Positions 54,569-63,920 of a DNA stretch of 64,000 nt are shown here, one piece after another. The stretch covers positions 186,001 through 250,000 of the forward strand of contig NZ_WBIS01000002.1 of NCBI RefSeq assembly GCF_009749465.1, written 5' to 3'. Positions within the stretch are counted from its first letter, which is position 1. Each line of letters starts with the position of its first letter. Origin of the DNA: Agromyces terreus (GTDB lineage: Bacteria > Actinomycetota > Actinomycetes > Actinomycetales > Microbacteriaceae). Position numbers and translations under genes: made by a program. The notes beneath the pieces were generated by a model that worked only from the letters and a program-made list of their open reading frames with translations, made no database searches and had not been told where the DNA came from.

Positions 54569-55797
54569 GAGCCCGCACCGTCTCGGCCGACCCGACCGGT
54601 GCGCCGACCCGCACCCAGGGCCACCGTGACCGCGCCGGCGAGGATCGCGACGGCGCCGACGAGCCCGAGCCCCCCGCCGGGGAATCCGCTCGCGGAGAGG
54701 CCGCCCGGCCGGCTCGCGGAACCGCCCGGCACCGGCGGGTCGTCGGTCGAGACCTCCTCGCCGAATCCGTCGGCCACGACCCGGTAGGTCGTCGACGCCC
54801 CGGCGGGCGCGTCCGCCGAGAGGGTGACGTCAACGGCGATCCAGAGCTGGTCGGCCGAGTCCATGCCGTAGTCGAGCAGCTCGCCGACCGGAGACGGGCT
54901 GGTCGGCACGAGTCCGGGCAGCAGCTCGGCGGGGCATCCGTCGCCGACGAACCGCGACGCGCAGGCCTGCACGCCCACGGTGAACGCCGGATTCTCGGCG
55001 CCATCGCCCACGACGCGCACGCGCACACGGCCCGGCTCGGGAGCGTCGGCCGAGACGCCCACGATCCAGCGCTCCGTGCCGCCCGGAGCCATCGCGGCCA
55101 TGCCGTCGGGATCGGAGACGACGACCAGCCGCAGCACCTCTCCCGCACGCAGCACTTCGATCGTGGCCGCCTGCGCCGCGGGGGCGGGGGCGCCGACGAC
55201 GGATGCCGCGGCCAGCAGCGCCGCAGCGGCCGCGGCCGCCGTGCGGGCGCGACGGGGCCAGAACGCCCACACCACCAGCCCCGAGAGGAGCACCACGCCG
55301 ACGAGGAGCACGATCGGCTGCGCGAGCCACGCGAGCGCGTATGCCAGCCCCGGCACCGAGGCGAGCACGATCCGCACCCGGTCGACCTCGTACGGCTGCG
55401 GGTCCGGCACCTGGTTGGCGTCGCCCTTGAGCGTGAGCAGGCGCGTGCCGCCGTCGCCCGCGATCGCGATCACCCGGTGCGTCACGGGCAGCGCGTCGGC
55501 CCGGTCGACCGTGACCACGTCGCCGATCGCGACCTCGGATGCCGGGATCTCGCGCACCAGCGCGGCCGAGCCGGCCGGGATCGCGGGGGCCATCGAGCCG
55601 GTCTTGAACATGATGATGCCGACGTGCATCGTCGAGGCGAGCACCACGAGCACGATGCACACCACGCCGAGCACGCCCGCGACCCAGAGCACCACGTCGG
55701 CGACGTGCTCGCCGGCGCGACCGAGGCGCCGACCCGCGACGGGCTCCGCCTGCCGCGCGGGCGGGCGTTCGGGCGGTGCCGGGAGCGCGGCCGTCAT
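54565..55797 (-). CDS. SipW-type signal peptidase I fused to a secreted domain
   Basis: A 410-residue protein in two parts. Residues 30-155 form an ER/SipW-type signal peptidase: a membrane helix (ADVVLWVAGVLGVVCIVLVVLAS), catalytic Ser68 in FKTGSMAPAI, His107 in LPVTHRVI in place of Lys, and VPGLAYALAWLAQP before the second helix. Residues 165-410 add a signal-like segment (TAAAAAAALLAAASVVGAPAPA), a beta-rich domain of about 190 residues and a C-terminal membrane helix with basic tail (GLVGAVAILAGAVTVALGAGRRTGR). The second part resembles a cell-surface protein, so this is probably a gene fusion. It should process the TasA-like neighbours. Confidence 0.88.
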   Translation of the reverse strand: MTAALPAPPERPPARQAEPVAGRRLGRAGEHVADVVLWVAGVLGVVCIVLVVLASTMHVGIIMFKTGSMAPAIPAGSAALVREIPASEVAIGDVVTVDRADALPVTHRVIAIAGDGGTRLLTLKGDANQVPDPQPYEVDRVRIVLASVPGLAYALAWLAQPIVLLVGVVLLSGLVVWAFWPRRARTAAAAAAALLAAASVVGAPAPAAQAATIEVLRAGEVLRLVVVSDPDGMAAMAPGGTERWIVGVSADAPEPGRVRVRVVGDGAENPAFTVGVQACASRFVGDGCPAELLPGLVPTSPSPVGELLDYGMDSADQLWIAVDVTLSADAPAGASTTYRVVADGFGEEVSTDDPPVPGGSASRPGGLSASGFPGGGLGLVGAVAILAGAVTVALGAGRRTGRVGRDGAGS

Positions 55798-55798
55798 C

Positions 55799-56434
55799 TC
55801 ACTCCGCCGACTGGGCGGTGAACTGCCACGAGAGCGTGGCCGAGGTGCCCTGGTAGCTGTTGGCCGCGCCGGCGGCCACGGTCACCTCGACGCAGACCTC
55901 CTGCGGGGATGCCGCGGCGGCCCCGAGCGGGAACGACACCGGGGTCGGCGGCATCGCGCCCGCCGCGATCGACGTGCTCGGCCCTCCGGCGATGAACGTC
56001 GCGCCCGCCGCGAAGGCGGGCGCCGCGCACGCGCCGGGCGCCGCGCCGACCACGGCGCGATACGACAGCACGGGCGCGAGGCCGCCGGTCGCGGTGACCG
56101 CCGCGAGCTGCGCGCGTCCGTCGACCGTGGTCGTGCCGGTCGTGCGGATGCGCACCCACGCGTACCGCGTCGATCCCGGGCCGACCGGCGCCACGTCGAA
56201 CGCGAGCACGGCTCCGGGCGCCGCCGGGCGGCTGGCGTAGGCGGCATCCCCCGATCCCTGCGACTCGGTGTCGAAGACGCTCGCCGTGATCGTGCCGGTC
56301 GCGTACTCGGTGTCGGTCCATGCCGCGAGGGTGGTCGCCGTGCCCGCGCCCAGCACGAGGCCGCCGGCGAGCACCGCGAGGATGCGCCGACGGACCCACG
56401 GACGTCGCGCGTCCGGGCCGGGTTCCGTCATCAC
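55799..56434 (-). CDS. SipW-dependent-type secreted protein (TasA/camelysin-like)
   Basis: A protein of 211 residues. The N-terminal RRRILAVLAGGLVLGAGTATTLAAWTDTEYATGT (residues 15-48) is a SipW-type signal with the W-x-D-x-E...GT motif after the hydrophobic core. The mature region is a beta-sandwich with two Cys (ACAAP, EVCVEV) and ends AANSYQGTSATLSWQFTAQ, shared with the next gene. It lacks a C-terminal anchor. It lies between its paralogue and the peptidase with 1-3 base gaps, so it is the obvious substrate of that peptidase. A filament or matrix-protein role is inferred from Bacillus TasA. Confidence 0.85.
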   Translation of the reverse strand: MMTEPGPDARRPWVRRRILAVLAGGLVLGAGTATTLAAWTDTEYATGTITASVFDTESQGSGDAAYASRPAAPGAVLAFDVAPVGPGSTRYAWVRIRTTGTTTVDGRAQLAAVTATGGLAPVLSYRAVVGAAPGACAAPAFAAGATFIAGGPSTSIAAGAMPPTPVSFPLGAAAASPQEVCVEVTVAAGAANSYQGTSATLSWQFTAQSAE

Positions 56435-56437
56435 GGG

Positions 56438-57028
56438 TTACTGCGACTCCGCCGCGAACTGCCAGGTCGCGGTCGCCGACTGGTCCTGCGTCAGGCCGGC
56501 GCCCGCGGTGACCTCGAAGCACAGGTACTCCTGGTCCGCAGGCGCGGCGACCAGTGGGAAGGTGACCCCGGCGAGCGCCTCGCTGAGCCCGCGCGACGAG
56601 ACCAGGGTGGTCGCCCCCGTCAGGTCGCCGCAGCCGAACGTCGCGGTCTGGAGCACGCGATACGTGAGGTTCGCGGGATCGCCGGTGACGTCCGCCGTCG
56701 TCATCGTGACGATCGCGTCGTAGTCGGTGCCGGCGTCGAGGCGCACGGCGAACGGCGCCGTGACGACGTCGCCGGGGCTCAGCTCGTCGAACCCGACCGA
56801 GAAGTCGAGCGCGGCGGGATCTCCGATCGCGGCATGGTCGCTGTACGCCGTGCCGTCGGTACTCCCCTCGAGGTTGAACGACCCGGCCGTGAACGTGCCC
56901 GTCGCGAACTCGGAGTCGTTCCACGCGGCGAGCGTGAGGGCGGTGCCGACGCCGAGCACGAGCCCGCCCGCCAGGATCGCCAAGATCTTGCGCCGTCGCG
57001 TCGACGGTGCTGCTGCAGTGCGAGCCAT
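56438..57028 (-). CDS. SipW-dependent-type secreted protein (TasA/camelysin-like)
   Basis: A protein of 196 residues, first gene of the operon. RRRKILAILAGGLVLGVGTALTLAAWNDSEFATGT matches its neighbour almost residue for residue (residues 12-46), while the mature domains are more diverged, with two or three Cys (GCGDL, LCFEV) and a common terminus QSATATWQFAAES. It begins behind GGGGGG and ends three bases before the neighbour's start. No anchor, so secreted or assembled after processing. The likely function is a surface fibre or matrix subunit, by family only. Confidence 0.87.
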   Translation of the reverse strand: MARTAAAPSTRRRKILAILAGGLVLGVGTALTLAAWNDSEFATGTFTAGSFNLEGSTDGTAYSDHAAIGDPAALDFSVGFDELSPGDVVTAPFAVRLDAGTDYDAIVTMTTADVTGDPANLTYRVLQTATFGCGDLTGATTLVSSRGLSEALAGVTFPLVAAPADQEYLCFEVTAGAGLTQDQSATATWQFAAESQ

Positions 57029-57139
57029 GCTGCGATTCCCCCCAATGGCCGACCCCCGTCGGCCGTACGCGCGAGCCTAGTCGAGGAATCCTCGATGCGC
57101 GAGGCTCGCCCGACCGCGCTCGGCCGGTCGATCCGAGCC

Positions 57140-57168
57140 TTTACAGCGGCGTGGCCGGCGCGTAGTGT
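57140..57168 (+). promoter_or_regulatory. Promoter of the leader ORF/RIO1 kinase unit
   Basis: TTTACA (57140-57145), a 17-base spacer and TAGTGT (57163-57168). The TSS would be about 57175, giving a leader of about 40 bases before the small ORF. Confidence 0.65.
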
Positions 57169-57216
57169 GTCGCGAGCCGCAATCGCGGCATCCGCCCGAG
57201 TCGAAGGGAGCGAACC

Positions 57217-57279
57217 ATGGACGATGTCACTGTCGTGCGCATCGCAGACCCCCTTCTGTGCGAGGCCGTCAGCCTGTAG
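57217..57279 (+). CDS. Small leader ORF (20 codons) before the RIO1 kinase
   Basis: A short reading frame with its own start (ATG 57217), a GAAGGGAG ribosome site seven bases upstream, and a TAG stop. The peptide reads MDDVTVVRIADPLLCEAVSL. It lies 42 bases after a near-consensus promoter and ends 50 bases before the kinase start. It is too short to judge by codon use. It could be a regulatory leader peptide, a small functional peptide, or a chance ORF; the promoter and ribosome site argue for translation. Confidence 0.5.
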   Translation: MDDVTVVRIADPLLCEAVSL

Positions 57280-57329
57280 CCGTTCCGGCCGGGCGCATCG
57301 ATGGCCTCCCTCTCACTCGGAGAACCATC

Positions 57330-58205
57330 GTGACCTTCCTCTCGTCCTTGGACGACCCCGCCGACGTGCCTCCGCACGCGGCATCCGCACCCGAACTCGC
57401 CTTCCAGACCGTCGAGCCCGGCGACGGCCAACGCTGGTCCACCTGGCCGGCGACCACGCCGAGCGAACGCGGCCCGATGCCGCGCCCCGCCTGGCTCGTC
57501 ACCTCCGCCGCGGCGATCGACACCGAACTCGGGGTCGTGAAGACCGGCAAGGAGGGCGATGTGTTCCTCATCGAACGCGCCGTGCCGGACGCACCGCCCG
57601 ATGTCGCGGGCAACCACGTCGTGCTCGCGGCCAAGCGCTACCGCGGGAGCGAGCATTCGGACTTCCACCGGTCCGCGATCTACACCGAAGGACGCGGCCT
57701 CCGCCGCACGCGCGACGTGCGCGCCGTGGCGAGGGGCACCTCGTTCGGACGCGCCGTCGCCCGCGTGCAGTGGGCTACGGCCGAGTTCGAGGCGCTCTGC
57801 CGGCTCACCGAGCTCGGCGCGGCGGTGCCGTACCCGGTGCAGGTGAGCGAGACCGAGGTGCTCATGGAGTTCATCGGCGACGGCCGCACCGCGGCGCCCC
57901 GCCTCGCGCAGGTGCGAGCGACGCCCGCCGAACTGCGCGACCTGTTCCACCAGATCGTGGAGTTCATGCACGTGCTGGCCGCGAACGGCCTCGCGCACGG
58001 CGACCTCTCGCCGTACAACCTGCTCGTGCACCGGGGCCGAGTGGTGGCGATCGACCTCCCGCAGGTCGTCGACCTCGTGTCGAACCCGCAGGGCCTCGAC
58101 CTGCTGCATCGCGACTGCGTGAACGTGTGCGACTGGTTCACCAGGCAGCGCCTCGAGTGCGATGCCGAGCAGTTGTTCGGCGAGCTCGTCGCGGTGATCT
58201 GGTGA
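57330..58205 (+). CDS. RIO1-like atypical serine/threonine kinase
   Basis: A 291-residue RIO-family kinase. GVVKTGKEGDVFLI is the nucleotide-binding loop (RIO1 form STGKEA), AAKRYRGSEH supplies the ATP-binding Lys, LMEFIG is the hinge, NGLAHGDLSPYNLLVHRG contains the catalytic Asp and Asn, and VVAIDLPQVVD the metal-binding Asp. RIO1 proteins act in ribosome biogenesis in archaea and eukaryotes; bacterial members are poorly known. It starts at GTG 57330 behind GGAGA. A small leader ORF precedes it, and a GC-rich repeat/hairpin region follows. Confidence 0.9.
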   Translation: MTFLSSLDDPADVPPHAASAPELAFQTVEPGDGQRWSTWPATTPSERGPMPRPAWLVTSAAAIDTELGVVKTGKEGDVFLIERAVPDAPPDVAGNHVVLAAKRYRGSEHSDFHRSAIYTEGRGLRRTRDVRAVARGTSFGRAVARVQWATAEFEALCRLTELGAAVPYPVQVSETEVLMEFIGDGRTAAPRLAQVRATPAELRDLFHQIVEFMHVLAANGLAHGDLSPYNLLVHRGRVVAIDLPQVVDLVSNPQGLDLLHRDCVNVCDWFTRQRLECDAEQLFGELVAVIW

Positions 58206-58297
58206 CGCGGCGCCGAACGCCGGCAGGCGCAGGCGGCAGGCGCGGGCGGCCCGGGGTCGGGCGCCCCTCCGGCCCGGGATCGGGCGCCCCTCCTGGC

Positions 58298-58338
58298 GAC
58301 TCTGCCACTGATGCCAGGGTGGCATCAGTGGCAGAGTC
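58298..58338. repeat. 19 bp perfect stem hairpin
   Basis: Arms at 58298-58316 and 58320-58338 (GACTCTGCCACTGATGCCA and its complement) are separated only by GGG. It lies 92 bases after the RIO1 kinase stop. A 21-base direct duplication (CGGGCGCCCCTCC type) precedes it. A possible terminator without T-run, or a structured RNA. Confidence 0.8.
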
Positions 58339-58369
58339 ACGCCGAACGAACCGCGCTTCCGGGCGGGCG

Positions 58370-58475
58370 GCGGTGGTGCGGTCGACTGCGGTGCGGTGCG
58401 GTCGACTGCGGTGCGGTGCGGTCGGCTGCGGTACGGTCAGCTGCGGCGGCGGCGGTACGGCCGGCGGCGGCGCCA
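58370..58475. repeat. Degenerate GGTGCGGTCGACTGC tandem repeats
   Basis: Several imperfect copies of a GGTGCGGTCGACTGC unit and GGCGGCGGTACGGC stretches fill the rest of the 326-base gap before the lipoprotein gene. No gene seen in the gap. Confidence 0.75.
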
Positions 58476-58531
58476 GCGCCTCGGGGCCGGCCCGGATGCG
58501 CGGTGTCGCAGGCTCGTTCTAGACTCCGCCC

Positions 58532-59149
58532 ATGAGGCCCGCCATCAGACGCTCGACACTCGACGCCCTCGTCCTCGTGGTCGGGGCGGCGCTGGTCGGC
58601 TCGGCGCTGACCGGGTGCGCCGCCGGCGCCCCCGCGACCGGATCGCGCACGCCGGCCGCGTCATCCGCCTCGCCGGGTCCGACCGACCAGCCGGCGACGA
58701 ACGCGACCGAGTCGGCGCAACCCACCGGCACGGCTTCCACGCCGCCCGCCGACCCCACGGCAGACGGGTGCGAGCACGTGCTCACCGCCGCAGCGCTCGC
58801 GCAGCTTCGCGACGACGGGCTCGAGCAGGTCGAGGTGGGGGTGTCGACGTACTATCCGATCGCCGACGACCTGATCGAGGCCGGGGGCGTGGCCTGCAAG
58901 TGGGGGCGGCCGTCCTCCGACGCGAGCATCACCGTCGTGCAGCTCTCGGGCATCGACGTCGCGGCATCCGAGTGGCCCGCCGCCCTCGCCGAGGCCGGAT
59001 ACGCCGAGACCGGCGATCCCGTCGCGGGCACGTACACCGGCCCCGCCGACCCCGGCACCGGGGTGCCCTCCGCGGTCCTCGTCGAATCCGATCGGCTCAC
59101 CTTCGTCAGCGCCCCGCCGTTCGCGGCGGACATCGCCCCGGCGGGGTAG
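58532..59149 (+). CDS. Putative lipoprotein
   Basis: A 205-residue exported lipoprotein. The lipobox LTGC (Cys near residue 29) follows the signal segment LDALVLVVGAALVGSA. A Ser/Thr/Pro/Ala linker of about 45 residues leads to a globular domain with CEHVLTAAALAQL and GGVACKWGRPSSDASITVVQLSGIDV that has two Cys and a Trp, a layout seen in DUF3558-like actinobacterial lipoproteins. The ATG is leaderless (TAGACT six bases upstream). It would be anchored outside the membrane. Ligand unknown. Confidence 0.8.
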   Translation: MRPAIRRSTLDALVLVVGAALVGSALTGCAAGAPATGSRTPAASSASPGPTDQPATNATESAQPTGTASTPPADPTADGCEHVLTAAALAQLRDDGLEQVEVGVSTYYPIADDLIEAGGVACKWGRPSSDASITVVQLSGIDVAASEWPAALAEAGYAETGDPVAGTYTGPADPGTGVPSAVLVESDRLTFVSAPPFAADIAPAG

Positions 59150-59275
59150 GGTTCCTGCAGATCACCGACGATCGACCGCGCAGCCGCACCGGCCGCGCGC
59201 GGCACCGGCGGGCGACGGACGCGGCGCCGCGGCATCCGTCACCGGCCGTTCACCCGACCGAATGAGACTGCAGGC

Positions 59276-60670
59276 ATGACCGACCCGACCGACGACGCGC
59301 CCCGCAACTTCCCGCCGTCGCACCTCACCCCTCCCGACGGAGCCGCCGCGACCATCGGCGTGCCGACCGATCAGGTCGAGGCCGTCACCGAGGCGGGGGC
59401 TCGCAAGGGCCGCATCCTCGCCTGGGGGCTCTGGGACTGGGGCTCCGCCGCGTTCAACGCGGTCGTCACCACGTTCGTCTTCACCGTCTACCTGACCAGC
59501 GACTCATTCGGCCCGAGCGGCACGGTCGAGGCGCAGCTCGGGTGGGCGCTCGCGATCGCCGGCCTGCTCATCGCCGTGCTCGCCCCCATCACCGGACAGC
59601 GATCCGACACGAGCGGGCGCCGCAAGTTCTGGCTGGCCGTCAACACCTACATCGTCGTCGCGATCACGCTCGCGATGGTCTTCGTGCTGCCCGCGCCCGA
59701 ATACCTGCTGCTCGGACTCTTCCTCGTCGCCGCGGGCAACGTCTTCTTCGAGTTCGCCGGCGTCAACTACAACGCCATGCTCGTGCAGGTCTCGACGCCT
59801 CGGTCGATCGGCAAGGTCTCGGGCTTCGGCTGGGGCATGGGCTACGTCGGCGGCATCGTGCTGCTGCTCGTCGTCTACTTCGGCTTCATCCAGCCCGACG
59901 TCGGCCTGTTCGGCGTGACCGGCGCCGAAGGGCTCGACGTGCGCGTGGCGATGGTCGCCTCGGCGCTGTGGTTCGGCCTCTTCGCGCTTCCCGTGCTGTT
60001 CGCGGTGCCCGAGTACCGCAACCCGGCGGCGGTCGACCGCGGCAAGATCGGCTTCTTCGCCTCGTACGCCCGCCTCGGCCGTGACATCAAGCGCCTCTGG
60101 ACGGAGCAGCGCAACACCGTCTGGTTCCTGCTCTCGAGCGCCGTGTTCCGCGACGGACTCGCCGGCGTCTTCACGTTCGGCGGCGTGCTCGCGGCATCCG
60201 TCTTCGGCTTCTCGCCCGGCGAGGTCATCATCTTCGCCATCGCGGCCAACATCGTCGCGGGCATCTCGACCATCGCGGTCGGCACGCTCGACGACCGGCT
60301 CGGCGCGAAGCCCGTGATCATGACCGCACTGATCGGCCTCGTCGTCAGCGGCCTGCTCGTCTTCCTCCTGCACGACGGCGGGCAGATCGTGTTCTGGACC
60401 GCCGGGCTCGCGCTCTGCCTGTTCGTCGGGCCCGCCCAGTCGGCGAGCCGCACCTTCCTCGCGCGCCTCATCCCGGCCGGCCGCGAGGGCGAGGTGTTCG
60501 GACTCTACGCGACGACCGGACGTGCGGTGAGCTTCCTCGCGCCGACCGCGTTCGCGCTGTTCGTCACGATCGGCGGGGCGCCGTACTTCGGCATCCTCGG
60601 CATCGTGCTCGTGCTCGCCGTCGGGTTCGTGCTGATGCTGTTCGTGAAGGCGCCGCGGTCGGTCGCGTAA
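59276..60670 (+). CDS. UMF1-like MFS transporter
   Basis: A 464-residue permease with about 12 helices. The cytoplasmic N-terminus precedes KGRILAWGLWDWGSAAFNAVV, the WALYDWANSAF-like signature of UMF1/Atg22 proteins. ITGQRSDTSGRRKFWLAV is a motif A-type loop. It uses an N-terminal tail with several Asp and Pro residues. The ATG at 59276 has a GAGACT hexamer six bases upstream, a possible leaderless start. The family includes amino-acid effluxers; the cargo is unknown. Confidence 0.88.
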   Translation: MTDPTDDAPRNFPPSHLTPPDGAAATIGVPTDQVEAVTEAGARKGRILAWGLWDWGSAAFNAVVTTFVFTVYLTSDSFGPSGTVEAQLGWALAIAGLLIAVLAPITGQRSDTSGRRKFWLAVNTYIVVAITLAMVFVLPAPEYLLLGLFLVAAGNVFFEFAGVNYNAMLVQVSTPRSIGKVSGFGWGMGYVGGIVLLLVVYFGFIQPDVGLFGVTGAEGLDVRVAMVASALWFGLFALPVLFAVPEYRNPAAVDRGKIGFFASYARLGRDIKRLWTEQRNTVWFLLSSAVFRDGLAGVFTFGGVLAASVFGFSPGEVIIFAIAANIVAGISTIAVGTLDDRLGAKPVIMTALIGLVVSGLLVFLLHDGGQIVFWTAGLALCLFVGPAQSASRTFLARLIPAGREGEVFGLYATTGRAVSFLAPTAFALFVTIGGAPYFGILGIVLVLAVGFVLMLFVKAPRSVA

Positions 60671-60761
60671 CCGGTCTCGAGACGGCGCCGGGGCGCCTCC
60701 TCGACCGACGGAACGCGACGTGTGCCGGTCTCGAGACGGCGCCGGGGCGCCTCCTCGACCG
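60671..60761. repeat. Two 37 bp direct copies of a REP-like element
   Basis: Identical copies at 60671-60707 and 60725-60761, each GGTCTCGAGACGGCGCC...CTCGACC with an inner GGCGCC-GG-GGCGCC hairpin. They sit between convergent genes and look like a diverged form of the element at 49919-49993. They may also act as terminators. Confidence 0.85.
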
Positions 60762-60776
60762 GCGACCGGCGCCTCG

Positions 60777-61906
<1,130 letters not shown>

Positions 61907-61910
<4 letters not shown>

Positions 61911-62938
61911 GCGCGGTCCTCCTTGGCTTCGCGCACCACGGGGGTGAAGCCGATGCGGGGGCGGATGCCGCGCTTGCGCAGCGACCTGGCGTTCAGGCCG
62001 GTCGAGCGCAGGCGCGGGTTGACGAACTCGTCGATGCCGAAGTTGATGAGGGTGAGCGACATGCCGAGCAGGGCGATGCACAGTCCGGCGGGGACGAACC
62101 ACCACCAGGCGCCCCGCTGGAGCGCGAGCTGCGACTGGGCCTGGTAGAGCACCGTGCCCCAGTTCCACTCGCCGGTGTCGCCGATGCCGATGAACGACAG
62201 GGTGATGAGCGAGAGCACCGCGAAGGCGACGGTGCCGACGAAGCCGGACGCGATGATCGCGGTGAGGTTCGGCAGGATCTCGGCCGTGATGATGCGCCAC
62301 GTGCTCTCGCCGTTGGCGCGGGCCGCCTCGACGAAGTCGCGCTTGCGCAGCGAGAGCGTCTGGGCCCGCAGGACGCGGGCGCCCCACGCCCAGCCGGTGA
62401 TCGCGATGACCACGGCCACCGTGACGCCGCCGACCGAGGGCAGCTGCCCCGCGATGATGATGATGAGCGGCAGCTGCGGGATCACGAGGAACACGTTCGC
62501 GAGCACCGAGAGCGTCTCGTCGCCCAGCCCGCCGACGTATCCGGCGGTGACGCCGATGATGACGCCGATGCCGGTCGCGAGGATGCCGGCGACGAAGCCG
62601 ACGACGATCACGCCGCGGGTGCCGACGAGGATCTGCGAGAAGACGTCCTGACCGAGGTGCGTCGTGCCGAACCAGTGCTCCCACGACGGCGGCTGCAGGA
62701 TGTCGGAGCTGCGCGCGCTCGGATCGTACGGCGCGATCCACGGACCGATCACGGCGATGAGCAGGAAGAACGCGAGGATCACCATGCCGGTGATCGCCTT
62801 GGAGTTGCGGAGGAAGAGCAGCTTGCGGGGCCCGCTGCGGCGCGGACCGGGTGCCGCGGCGACGGCGCCGGTCATGGGCGCCTGCGACGGCTTCTCGAGC
62901 TCCCGGCCCTCTTCGACGATGCTGGTGTCGATCGTCAT
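61907..62938 (-). CDS. ABC transporter permease (DppC-like)
   Basis: Permease of 343 residues. A cytoplasmic tail of about 45 residues precedes the first helix (AITGMVILAFFLLIAVIGPWIAPYDP), followed by FGTTHLGQDVFSQILVGTRGV and the EAA motif FVEAARANGESTWRIITAEILPNL that docks on the ATPase. A C-terminal basic extension follows the last helix. Its start lies one base past the DppB-like stop and it overlaps the ATPase gene. Standard inner-membrane partner of the importer. Confidence 0.93.
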
Positions 62939-62939
62939 C

Positions 62940-63920
62940 TCAACCCTCCTGACGGGTGCGCGGATCGAGCACCCCGTAGACGAAGTCGGCCACGATGTTG
63001 GCGAAGAGCACCGCCACCGTGATCACGAGGAAGATGCCCTGCATGAGCGGGTAGTCCTTCGCGGCGACGGCCGTGAAGAGGTAGTAGCCGATGCCCTGGT
63101 AGGAGAAGACGATCTCCATGATGAGCGTGCCGCCGACGATGAAGCCGAGCGAGAGCGCGAAGCTCGAGACCTGCGGCAGGATCGCGTTGCGCGCGGCGTA
63201 GCCGAAGAGCACGGTGCGCTCCGAGAGGCCCTTCGCCTGCGCGACGGTCACGTAGTCCTCGGAGGAGACGGTGACCATCATGTTGCGCATGCCGAGGATC
63301 CAGCCCGAGATCGACGAGATCACGATCGTGAGCGCCGGCAGGGTGCCGTAGTAGATCACCGACGAGATGAACTCCCACGAGAAGGTCGGCACGAGCGAGC
63401 GGTCGTAGCTGCCGCTCGCGGGGAACCAGCCGAGCGTCACCGAGAAGATCGTGATCGCGATGAGCGCGAGCCAGAAGTACGGCACCGCGGAGAAGAACGT
63501 CGAGATCGGCAGGAGGGAGTCGGCCCAGGTGCCGCGACGCCATCCGATGCCCGAGCCGATGAGCGTGCCGACGGTGAAGCTGATGATGGTCGCGATGCCC
63601 ACGAGCCCGATGGTCCACGGGATGGCGCCGGCGATGACGTCGGCGACGGGCGTCGGGAAGTACGTGAACGACGTGCCGAGGTCGCCGTGCAGGATCAGGT
63701 TCCAGTAGTCGACGTACTGCTGCCAGAGCGTCGTGTCCTTGTCGAGCCCGAAGAGCGTGCGGAGCGCGGACTCGGCGTCCGTCGAGATGCGCCCCTGGTT
63801 CTTCGCGATGAGCGCGCGCACCGGGTCGCCCGGCATGATGCGCGGGATGAAGAAGTTGATCGTGACGGCGGCCCAGAACGTGATGACGTAGAAGCCGAGC
63901 CTGCGCAGGAAGAACCTCAT
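62940..63920 (-). CDS. ABC transporter permease (DppB-like)
   Basis: Permease of 326 residues with six helices. RFFLRRLGFYVITFWAAVTINFFIPRIMPGDPVRAL is the family N-terminus (helix 1 and PGDP motif). The DYVTVAQAKGLSERTVLFGYAARNAILP segment is the EAA loop. LVGGTLIMEIVFSYQGIGYY is the last conserved region. It overlaps the preceding ATPase stop at 63917 (ATGA) and lies one base from the DppC-like gene. Forms the channel with DppC. Confidence 0.93.
   Translation of the reverse strand: MRFFLRRLGFYVITFWAAVTINFFIPRIMPGDPVRALIAKNQGRISTDAESALRTLFGLDKDTTLWQQYVDYWNLILHGDLGTSFTYFPTPVADVIAGAIPWTIGLVGIATIISFTVGTLIGSGIGWRRGTWADSLLPISTFFSAVPYFWLALIAITIFSVTLGWFPASGSYDRSLVPTFSWEFISSVIYYGTLPALTIVISSISGWILGMRNMMVTVSSEDYVTVAQAKGLSERTVLFGYAARNAILPQVSSFALSLGFIVGGTLIMEIVFSYQGIGYYLFTAVAAKDYPLMQGIFLVITVAVLFANIVADFVYGVLDPRTRQEG

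Noticed and set aside
57279..57330. Read-through of the leader ORF stop (TAG) into a longer protein
   Set aside because: The frame after TAG gives PFRPGASMASLS and then no family-like sequence, and the kinase has its own start and ribosome site in another frame.
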